DNA from: Polydrusus tereticollis
Taxonomy: Eukaryota > Arthropoda > Insecta > Coleoptera > Curculionidae
Direction of reading: 5' to 3'
Length of the DNA: 64,000 nt
Assembly (NCBI GenBank): GCA_963920685.1
Contig: OY987331.1
Span: 40,920,523 to 40,984,522 of the forward strand
Shown here: positions 33,501 through 45,500 of the stretch, one piece after another
Numbering within the stretch: position 1 is the first letter of the stretch
How the letters are laid out: every line of letters starts with the position of its first letter
Notes under the pieces: generated by a model
The model's database searches: none
The model's input: only the letters and a program-made list of their open reading frames with translations
What the model was told of the DNA's origin: nothing
Position numbers and translations under genes: made by a program

Positions 33501-36500
33501 GTTTTCCGTATTTCAGATATTTAAGACCTACACACACCGAATCGGTCCTAAATTAGGGTCACCCTAATTTTCGTATAGAAAGCCGAATTTGGTGAATAAA
33601 AGTAATATAACAGCGGCGTTACTACAGGTAGTTTATTAGAATAATAAGTGTAATAATAATTATATTCGATTATAATTATAGAGATAGGCCGATAATTAAG
33701 ATGTTAATTATTCTAATATTAAGTAGATAAAAACTTATATAGAAGTAGGAATAATATGAAAATTGATAAATTGGAATAAATATTAATATTTGTAAAAAAA
33801 AATCTGCTATGTACAATAATTTTTAAATTTTAGTCATCATGCCCCGAGTAGTCCGATGAACTATCGTCGTTGAGGTCAAGAGAAATAATAAGGGACTCTA
33901 CAGTGTTTACTAGAATGTTATCAGCTTCCCACATTCTTTCTCTCTCTTCCTCCATTTTTCACAATCCACTGTCTTTATTCCCTCTTGCAAGAGGTTTCTA
34001 ACTCTCATTTTAAAGTGGTGTTATGCCTTGCTACAAACCCTTATACTTGCGTCCACACCAATTTTATGGGGTTTAATTCACAGTGATATGGGGGAAGGCG
34101 AGGTACCGTTATATTTCGATTTGAAGCGATTTTGTCGGCAATAAATTTCGTACAAACAGGTTTATTCAACTTTACAATCTCCAGTAGCTTTTTTTTCAGC
34201 ATATCTTTATGAAATGGCTTTTTATTTACAGTAAGCCAACGAATGATGTCTTTTTTTTTTTCAAAAAGACGTTGGTAGTTTTTCGTATTTTCTTGAGTGG
34301 TAGCTAGCATTATCCATGACTATAACAGAACCAGGAGGAATAAGATCTAGCATTTGCTGGAAGTATTCTTCAAAGACATTAGAGTTTACGTCTTCATGAT
34401 AGTCTCCAGTCCGTTTTGATTTAAATGCTAGTAAGCCGCCATTGACAAATCCATTTTTGCTACCAATGTGAGTAATTATTAATCCTTCACCTTTTCCCGA
34501 GGGTGCTTTAATTCCAGTGGACCATCCTTCCATGAAAGCTTGCCTCGCGCTTTTTATATGTTTATCGTGCCATTTTCCTTTCGAAGCTGTCTAACTGCCC
34601 TCAAATATCGTCGTCGCCAGCAGATGTATTAAAAGTGATTTTCAGTTTTGAATTTCTTTATAACAAAAATTCATTTCCTTCTAATTTTTCCATAGTTCCT
34701 TCTTTCCCATGGGTGGAATGAAATCATCCTTTTTCATTTCAGACATGATTTTGTCCAAGGTAGGTATTTATTTTTTTAAGTAAATGATTCTTCTGATGGC
34801 AGTCTTTTCATCCTCATCTATTACAGTTTATTTTCTTCCTGTGCTTGTCTTTGGTGACCTGATGGGGCCGCGTTTATCCTCGTGCACAAGTTGGTATATT
34901 GTTGACTGTCTGACTCCAGCCATATTCGAACACATTTCAACTCCGAATGTTAAATTTTGGTGGCGAAGAGCGTTGAACATATTGAGAATAATAATTTTCT
35001 CATTTTTAGAAAGCGCAGTTTTACTAATACGCTTCTCAGCAACAAATTTAGAAACACTAGCCATTTTCAAGAACGAAGTTTTCCAACAACTGCCGGAAAG
35101 GAACTAAACATTTCCAATATTTGAAACAGTGAGCCACAGGTAGGTAAACTACCTGTGCTTCTACCTACCCGATCTTGGGACCCCTGACAGGTACAATAAT
35201 AATAATTGGACTACACCTATGGAATATGGCGAGGACTACTGGGTTTCGGCGGGTCACTTCTCGACACCAAATTTGTCTTGTACCTAACTCTGAAGAAAGG
35301 GCCCTTTAAGCCGATAGGCTTTCTCGACACCATGAATATTAAAATCGATATTCTAATAAACAAAAGTAGATCCACTCAAAAAGGGCTGGTAAATAATTGG
35401 CCGGTGAACTTGAAAAAGGCGAATATGAACAAAAAAGGTGGATTAGATGCCGTGTTAGCGCTGTTTAACCAATATAAGTCTATAATTATTACAATTTTTT
35501 TATATCTACCATATACCGAATTGCAACCAAAAAGGTGCTGTTAGTGTCGAGAAAGGCTATTAGTTTACCTAAAACCTTAACGTTTGGTGTCGAGATCGGC
35601 TATAGGATTAAAAATGGCAGGTATTTGGTGTCGAGATTGGCTACGGCCCTGGGTTTTATAGTTCAATAATGATTTATTGCTCTCTTGCATTAAGCAACAG
35701 ACTAGAGATGCCAATTTTAGTTCAAATATCGACATTATACCAAAAATTATTAGAAAAAATAAAAATGAAAATAAAACTTTAACACCCTGTATCTCCGAAA
35801 CGATGTATTTAAAATTTAACTATGATACGTTTTCTGTTTTGGTTGGTCCAGCGCCCGGAAAAGAATATATTTAACCTCCTTATCTGCGCCTGTACTGTAT
35901 ATTATAAAACTCACCATGTTCATCTTTCTTGATGGAACAGGTCCCCAGTCTTTCATCCATTCCATACACGCCCCATTTTCCTAAGAGCGTCGGAATTTGT
36001 AGGCCGTAACTAAATATCCAAATTAACGAAATATACATGAACACTTTGGTTTTTGTGTAGATCTGGGTGTAGAGTTGAGGCCACGCTATCAAAATATACC
36101 TAAAAATAAACGATATGTTTGGCTATCCAACACAAACTTGTAGTCGAACAGATTGTTCCTTACCTATTTATCGATATGCTAGCTATACTCAGTAATGATA
36201 CTCCAATGGTACCGTATCGCAGCGTGGGTATCATGGTGCAAAGCACCTCTCCATGAATCCATGTCCCATGAAAAAACTGGCTAGCGGAAAACGGAAGGAC
36301 CAGGAAGCAGAACAGCAGATCGGATAAGCATAAGCTAAGAAAATAAGTTCTGAATTAAGGTTTAATTTTTATAATAATAAGGATTAAAAATAAATAATTG
36401 CTATAAGTCTATCTGTAAGAATTGCGAGATAATAAATAAATCAAAACCATCTGCTCCTTATTAGAGTGTAGGTAAAGTCTGTCAGGCCAGCTGTAAAATT

Positions 36501-39500
36501 GAAATATGGCCGAACAGGTCCGTATTTTGCTTAGAATTTAATCATGGTTTGTGATAAAAATAAGTAAGTAATTAAATAATATTTTTATATATTATATGTT
36601 TAAATGTGAAATTACAAGTTATTTTATTTTTAAAAATTATATTTATGATTACAAAAATATACAAATTATTCGGTACTTATAATAATTATTCACTTAATAT
36701 ATCAATATCACTATCGCTATCATCATCTGTTCTAATTATTATTTGTGCTATATTGTTTATATGGATATAGGATTTTTCCACTTTTTCAACATGTGTAACA
36801 GAATTTGCCCAACTTTGTGAAGGGATGTTAAGAACTTCAGTTTCTATGGGCTCAAGTACACCGGAGCTAATAGTAGGGCAAATATTGTTACGACGAATGG
36901 CAGATTTCAGTTGGTGCCAAACATGTTCGATGGGATTAAATATACAATGGTATGGTGGAAGCCTTAAAACCGTATGCTCTAGATTTTTTGCATAATTATC
37001 ACAGAAGTATTCCTTTTGTAGTTTTAAACTTTGTAAAACCTCAATTAATTGCCTCTTGGTGTAATCTTCCTGAAAATAAATGTCATTATCATACATGTAG
37101 TTTTGGATTGTTGCTTTTGTGTCATTTGAGGAGGGAGTCTTGGTCAACTGCCTACTATGGTAGCTTGCATTGTCCATTACAATCACGCTATTCGGAGGTA
37201 TATTTGGAATTAGCTTGTTTTTAAACCAATCTTCAAATAAATCAGCAGTGGTGTCCTCATGGTAATCCAGAGAAGAATCTTTAATGTCTTTTGCAGAGAG
37301 AGAAAGTCCATTTCCACAGAAATGCTTTTCGACGGGGTTATCTCCTGAGATACATTGGGCTCGCACATATTCTCCATGACTCACACACGATTAAATAAAC
37401 GCTGTATTACACACGAAGTAAGAATAATTACTAAGCTTAAAACTAACTAGAGTGGCTATATATACAGTCTTTAAAACATAATTTGTTTTATGGGATTAAC
37501 CCTCTCATTTTGAATCAGGTAAGAATCGGTTTAAAATCACCAAACTATTACTTTAGTAATGAAATTACGTCTTCCGTATTTGCAGTTTACTTTCAGACAT
37601 TTTTTAGTACGGACCATAATTTACCTGCATTAATTCATTCAAAGTTCATACAATTTGACAGGTATTTTCCTCGCACTTAATAATGAGCTACTTAGGTAGT
37701 TTGTACGCTAGACTTGCCTTTGCCTTTTTGATTCCAATACTAATGAAAATGAATTCTAAAATTGTTCTATATGCCTGTATGCCTGCTCCTAATCCTTAAT
37801 CTACGGCGGAAGTATTTAGTGGGCAAAATATGCACCTAATTATATCCATACATACCTACTCTGAGTCTTTGCTTCTCAGTAAAACTAGTTAAAGTGTGAA
37901 GTGTCAGTGTTTTTTAGTTAAGTATGGAGACTTTTTAACAAACGGCTAAACACCCTAGAATCGTTTCATGTTCAGTAAATGAAAAAAATATATTCTTAAC
38001 TGTTACAAATCTATTAAAAGTAAGAATGCCAATATGAGTGTTAACAATGCAGTGCAATTTACAGCAGATACACTTAGTGGTGGGAAGACAACAATTTATA
38101 ACGTTTTAAAAGAAGAAAAAAATGATGGCGTCAAACCTTCAAAAACTTGAGCTGGATGACGTATTAATGCAGATAATAAGGCTAAAAGTTCATAGGCTCT
38201 TTTTAAGAAAAGAAATTAACAGGCTGAATACAATTTTGTCCCCAATCCAAGAAGACCAGGATTATCCATTTATGTGTAGAAATACGCTTTAAAAACTATT
38301 GAAAAAATTGATTTAAATAGACAGAAGCAGCATCGTCTGTTTCAGAAGAAATCCGAAAAGCCAGAGAAGAAAACAAAAAAATATTTTACCTAGACAAAAC
38401 ATGACTAAATGAGGGCCCCACCGTGACTAAATTTTGGCAGAATAAAAGTATTAAAAATTCAAAGCAGGCTTTTTTGGAGGGATTGTGCACAGGATTAATA
38501 CCACCATCTAGAAAAGAACATCGGCTTATTATATCCCATATTGAAAGTTCTGAGGGCTTCGTTGCTTCATTGAAGGTGGTCTACTGATGTTCCAATCTTA
38601 AATAAACAGGAGACTATCTCGAAGATATGAATGCCGATGTCTTTGAAGAATGGTTCGAGCAAATACTGCATCTCATACCAATAGATACAATAATTGTATT
38701 GGATAATCCACTCTAGGCTGACGGAAAAGTTTACCGACAAGTGCGTGGCGTAAAAGTAAAATAACAGAATGGCAAAGCTTAAGACAGATATAATTTTCAT
38801 TAGATTATTTTAATAAAGAACTGTTGGTACTAACCAATTTACATAAAAAAAAAACATTTAAAAAGTATATAGTGGACGAAATCGCAGAGTTACGAGGAAT
38901 ATCTGTGCTCCGACTTCCTCCTTACCCCTGTAAATTAAACGCGATCGAACCTATATGGGCTCAAATAAAAACAAAAGTCGCCAGAAAAATACGACATGGA
39001 TTTAAAAACCCTACTTAATGAAGCGTTCAGAAAATCAGAGCGGAAAAGTGGAAAAGTGTGTGGATCATGTGATAGAAGAAGAAGATGCCAAAATGTGGCA
39101 GGTAGATATAATAATCGAAGAAATGGTTAAACCGCTTATTATAAATGACGTTAGTAAGTTCATCATCCAAATCGGACTATGACTAAGCCATAACTTTATT
39201 TGAGTTTTTAAAATGCTTATACAGGGTGTTTCCTAACTACAGTACGAAACTTCAGAGGGTGATACGTAAGGTCGTTTTAAGAAAAAAGTTCCTATGAACA
39301 TATTAGGGTTACAGGGAGGTGCTCGTTGAAGTTTTAAAAAGAAAAACCGGTCATAATTATCCTTAAGCCGATTTGGTTCAGTTATTTGAAGTAATAAGGC
39401 GCTTATTTAGCCCTAACTAGATTGAAATTATTAGGTTCAGTGGCGTCTCAGTGGGCACCACAGCCAATTATTAATATTATTGAAAAGAAAAAGTACGATA

Positions 39501-42500
39501 TGAAAGAAACACAAGAGGCCAAAAAGTTGTATTTATAGTTGCTTAATCTGAACAAATAAAAAAAACTAAAAAAAAAGGCAGTCGCGTACTTTCTCTTCAC
39601 AATAATAATTGGCTGTGGTGCCAACTGAGACGCCACGGGACCTAATAATTTCAATCCAGTTAGGGCTAAATGAGCGCCTTATTACTTCAAATAACTGAAC
39701 CAAATTTCAACCAAATCGGTTTAAGGATATTTATGACCGGTTTTTTTTAAGCTTCAACGCCCTTGTATCTCAGAAACGAAGGAACTCCGAACATATGTGC
39801 ATAGGAACTTTTTTTCTTAAAACGACCTTACGTATCACCCTCTGAAGTTTTGTACCGTAGTTAGGAAACACCCTGTATATAACATATCTTGTTTTAGTAA
39901 TTATATGTAAAATAGTATTATATTAAATGCATTTTGCACATTTTTTAACATTCCTAAAATAAAAATTAAATATTAAAAAAGAATTTATTGCCCCCAATAA
40001 CAACATGTTAAAGTCAAAGTCAAAGTCAAAATACGCTTTATTGTTTAAAGAAATTAATCTTGTTCACAAAGCTTTCTTAATATAAAATATAGTTAATTGG
40101 TCAATATTATACATATAAAACAAAGAATAAATACCTATTGTAACAACCAACAGCAGGCTTTAAACATGTGAGGATAATCTTTATGTTCCTTATTTAAAAT
40201 AAACAGAACAACATTCGTACAACTAATATCATGAATAACACCACAATACACATTTGACGATATAAACAGTACTTGAGAGAGAATGACTAGAATGAGTAAA
40301 AACTCTAAGCGTGTAAAGAAACATAACCATTAATAAAAACGTAGAATAAAACAACTAGACATAAAGAATCGCAGACCAGCGACTAGAGATTGTCATTGTA
40401 AAACTCCTGAAGACTGTAGTATGGTCTTGTAATAAGTTTTTTTTTAAAGATCTTTTAAAATTTTTTGTATCTAAAATTAGTCTGTACGTTATGGGTATAT
40501 GATTATACATTTTAATGCTTTCAAATATTAAAGAATTTTTTGTGAGAGCTGTCCTTGGAATAGGAAGGGGTATATTATTATGGTTGCGCATGTTATAATT
40601 GTTGCTAATTGTATAATTTTTATATTTCTTGTGAATAAGGCAAACAGTTTCTAAAATGAAAATACCTATTACTGTTAAAATGTTTTCCTTAACAAAAAGT
40701 GGTCTACAATGTTCTCTTGAGTTTACACTACAAATGTATCTTAGAGCCCTCTTTTGTAAAACTAATATGGAACCCAATAACTGTTGGCTACAAAAGCCCC
40801 AAAAGGCAATCCCATATCGTAGATGACTTTCAATTACAGAAAAGTAAACGATGCGTCCCATTTGCTTTCCTAACTCTCTTGAGACAACTCTCACTGTAAA
40901 AAACCTGAAGCTAACTTTTTATTCAATGCCAGAACATGGTCTCTAAATTTCAGTTTGTCATCAATTAAAACACCCAGGAATTTTGCAACATTCCTTACAA
41001 AATCCCTATGTAACATCAAGTCAGGAAAGGAAAATTTAAATGTCAGGAGACTGGTCTTATTGATATTAAAACATAAAAGATTAGAATCGCACCACTGTTT
41101 AACAAGCAGTAGATCATTTTGAATGACTAGTTTTAATTCCTCCGGATCCTTATCACGCCACAAGATGGTAGTGTCATCGGCAAACATAGTAAATCTACCG
41201 CGAATATCCATCTTTGCCAAATCGTTTATATAAAGCAAAAACAAGATAGGACCGAGAATCGAACCCTGAGGAACACCACTAGTGATTTTCATTTTATTGG
41301 AAAGGTATGACTGACCTCTAACCACCTGCTCTCTTCCCGACAAGTACGAAGTAAACCAGTTTAAAGCAATACCTCTGACACCATAGTATTCTAGTTTGGC
41401 AAGCAGTATTCTGTGGTTGACGCAATCAAATGCTTTAGAGATATCACAAAACACTGCTGCTGCTACATCGCCATCATTTAGACTGATATATAAGTTCTCC
41501 AAAAAAACGAAGATAGCATCGTGAGTTGATTTAGATTCCTGAAAACCGAATTGCGCGTCCACCAAAATCCCATTTCGTAATAAAAACCCAATTAACCTTT
41601 TCTTGACCAGTTTCTCTATTATTTTGGATAAAGTGGGAAGAAGCGAAATAGGACGAAAATTGGCAGGATCATCCATATCCCCCCCCCCCCCCCCCCTTAG
41701 ATAGTGGCATGATAACTGCCGTCTTTAAAAATGAAGGAAATACGCCCGTCACTAACGATTTATTATCTTCCTCCACTAAAGCAAAAAGAGCACTGTCGGG
41801 TAAGCTTTTTAAGAGTTTAGCCGATATGTGATCGATGCCTGACGAATTCTTATTCCTAATATCCGATATAATATTTTTCAATTCAATAATATCAGTTCCG
41901 TCCAGAAACAACGAATCACATATAGAAACATTGTTATTTTGCAAATATTGTAGTGGGTTTACATCTCGGTTTACATTAAAATCAATATTACCTACTTATA
42001 TTACCACAACCTATTGTTACTGAATATTTACTAAGATCCTATAAACGTTTATTTATATCGTACAAATACCTATGTATATATACAGGGTGTTAGTTAATGA
42101 TAGGCCGTAAGTCCAAGGGCGCATTTCTGAACCAAATTCAAGTAGAAAAGTTCATTTTTAAACGTGTGTCCTAAATAGTCTGGTTTTCAAGATACAGGGT
42201 GTCAAAGTTTAAAAAAAAATCGTTTTTTTAATAATATCTTAAAGATTCTTTTGCCGATTTTGGTGAAATTTGGCAGTGTTATTCGTTGTGAGAAGATGCC
42301 AAGTTAGCACTTACTAGATGATAATTATGAGTTCCAGTGGCGTACATTTCTCTATCAATATTATTCGTGAGACTGCCCGTCGAGACGACACTGGAACTCA
42401 TAAGTATCATCTAGTAAGTGCTAACTTGGCATCTTCTCACAACGAATAACACTGCCAAATTTCACAAAAGTCGGCAAAAGGATCTATGAAATATTAAAAA

Positions 42501-45500
42501 GAAAACGATTTCCTTTTTTAATTTTGACAGCCTGTCAGGAATGCGCTCTTAAAGTTACGGCCTATCACTAATTAACACCCACAAATTAATAAATATACAA
42601 TTTTAGGAGAATATATTTAAAATTTTTTTGAAAATGCTTTGTTTGTAAAAATCTACATTATATCTTGTTTTTGTAATTCTATTGTGTTATTTATTAGTTA
42701 ATACGATTTTTTTAATGTTTTCATATGTTATATATACCTACGAATATAATATAATACAATTTTAGGAGAATAGGCATGTTTAAGAATTTTAATTTAAAAA
42801 CTTCCCCAATACACGCTCTTGGCTAAGGAATTTTCATAATAACAATGGTAAATCCCCGAATATAACAATAGCTGGCCAGAGAGTAGGGTGGACCCTCCTA
42901 AAGAATGATCGTTATTTCGGTGCCTCAATGTAAAATGTGTTCAAATTACTTTGTCGTTATGGCTTAATCATAGTCCGATTCGGAAGATGAACTTTTCCCA
43001 GGCAGCAGAAAGACGTCGTATCGACGTCTTAGTAACGTCAGGACCAACCAAAATAACGTCTATAATGACGTTGCATGACGTCCTACTGACGGGAGAAAGT
43101 CTCGTCGAGTGACGTTAATAATTACGTGTAATTACGTCATCATTGGCAATATACTGGACCTAACATTGACGTCCTAATTGCGAATTATGACGTAAATTGA
43201 ACATTGCAGGTTCATACTTTAATAAGGGAAGCTTCCATAATTTTGTGTTGTCGGCTTAACGGAACGTGTAATTTATTTAAATTGGCAGTTTAGAAGTTCA
43301 CAACGTTGTCCGACTTTGTTTTGAAATCGACGATATAATACGTTGGATAACGTCAGTACCCATACGTTACTTTAATCTCGTTATATAACGTTATTTTACG
43401 TCATGGTTTGGTACATAGAACTTTTCGAACTTGATAGGTTGGAAATCGACGACACAGTACGTCAATTAACGCCCTTATACGACGTCATTATTTATTACGT
43501 TATGCGACGTAATAAAATGACGTTATGATACGTTATATTTTAGACCCTCGACGTAAATCACGTCAATATGACGTTATATTGACGTAATATGACATCAGTC
43601 TGCTGCCTGGGTTATTAACATCGTTTATAATAAGCGGTTCAGCCATTTCTGCGATTAATAAATCTACCTGCCACATTTTGGCTTCTTCTATCACATGATC
43701 GATACACTTTTTCCACGTTTCCGCTCTGATTTTACCCATAGCTCTATTATAGAGTATTTTTAAATCCACTATTTTATAAGTCGTGTTTTTTTCTGGCGAC
43801 ATCTGTCTTTATTTGAGCCCATATAAGTTCAATCGGGTTTAATTCGCAGTGGTAAGGAGTCTGAGCACAGATATTTCTCGTAACTTTGGCATTTCATCGA
43901 CTACATATTTTTTGAATGCATTTTTTTGTAATTGGCTAGTACCAATAATTCTTTTTTTAAGGAATCTAATGGAAATTCTATTTGTCCTAAACTTAGCCAT
44001 TCTGTTATTTCACTTTTACGCCACGCACTTGTCGGTAACAATGATTATTACTTAAGATCCAACATTTACTCCAACCATTCACCTTTAATGAAGCCTTCAG
44101 AACTTCCAATATGGTTTATGATAAGTCGATGTCGTTTCCAGGTGGCGATCTTAATCTTGTAGACAATCCTTGCCTTGAACCTCTAATATTTTTATCCTGC
44201 CAAAGTTTAGTCACAGTGTGGCATTTAGCCCTGCTTCGTCTAGGTAAAATATTTTTTTGTTTTCTTCTCTGGCTTTTTGGACACTTTTTAAGTAAGTAAT
44301 TTCTTTTCCAACAGACGATGTCGCTTCTGTCTATTAAAATCGACTGCCTATTATGTTTTTTCCACCGAAAACCTATTTTTTTAAAATAATTTCCAAAGCA
44401 TATTTCTACACATAAATGGGTAATCCTGGTCTTCTTGGATTGAGGAGAATACTTTGTCCAGAGTGGGAATTTCTTTTTTTAAAAAGAACCTATAAACTTT
44501 TCGCCTTACTCTCTACATTAAAACGTCATCCAGCTCACGTTTTGGTCGTCCTGGAGAAATTTTTGGATATTTGACGCCAACACTTTTTTCTTCTTTTAAA
44601 AGTTTATATATTGTTGTTTTCCCAACGTTAAGCAGGATTTATAAACTCGAAAAGTTGGCAAGGTTGAAGTTATGTTCAAGTTGGTGAGGTTCGATATTCG
44701 ACAGTTCAGAATATGGTATTTATAAAGTCAGTATCGAAGTTCGAAAAGTTGTTGTTTGATTGAATATTGATTGAAGTTTGTGTCAGAATTAATTAAAATA
44801 TTTCATAATTTTAAATAAAACCAGTAACAGCAAATTAGTGTCATCACTCTCCATACTATCCATTTTTCCTTTTTTAATTTTCTGGCACAAATCACAAACT
44901 AACCTTACAACAAAAAGAAAATAAAAATACAAATGGCGGAATGGCGACGTAAACAACGAACCGCATGACTTTAAAATAACGTCTTTATTGGTCGGAACGA
45001 ACTTTCTGAACTCCGAACATAAAAATTGGTTATCTCGTACTACCCGGAAACTTTTCTAAACTATCGAACTTTGCATGAACTGAGTTTATAAATGGAACTG
45101 AGTGTTCCCTTTAGTTTAAATTGAACTTTTACTCTTAACGCCAACTGAACCTCAGCTTTGCGAACTTTTTAAGTTTTTAAATCCAGCTTTAAGCATATCT
45201 GCTGTAAACTGCACTGCACTGTCAACACTGAAATCCGCATTCTTACTTTTAATAGAATCGTAACAATTAAGTATTCATTTTTTTTTTCATTTACTGTGTA
45301 TGGACGGACTCTAGGGCGTTTAGAAAGTTGAAAGTTCTTCATATTTAATTAAAAAAACACTGACACTTCACACTTCGACTAGTTTCACTGAGAAACAAAC
45401 ACCCAAGGTAGGTTCCGTAAACAGGGGTTACTTTCAACGATTTTTGGCTTTAACCACCAATATTTTCACAACTCTTTCTATTTCTCTAAATTTGAGTTAT

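Larger units (their letters stand above)
42960..45405 (-). pseudogene. DDE_3/IS630-like transposase copy carrying two MITE insertions
   Basis: Minus-strand pieces in order: the 5' terminus with GTGAAGTGTCAGTGTTTTT (45346-45370), a segment matching the N-terminus of the 37.9-kb copy, then (after a 557-bp MITE) the remainder from about 44627 downward. The C-terminus reads KIRAETWKKCIDHVIEEAKM-WQVDLLIAEMAEPLIINDV at 43720-43618, where a 615-bp MITE interrupts it. The last bases (42960-42996) match the end of the sister copy. It is wholly inactive. Confidence 0.8.

Noticed and set aside
33551..33569. Perfect 19-bp palindrome as an operator
   Set aside because: A single short palindrome in intron DNA with no nearby promoter; could be chance.
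35206..35544. 112-codon plus-strand open frame
   Set aside because: Spans the GGTGTCGAGA repeats, no recognisable family and no supporting splice or start context.
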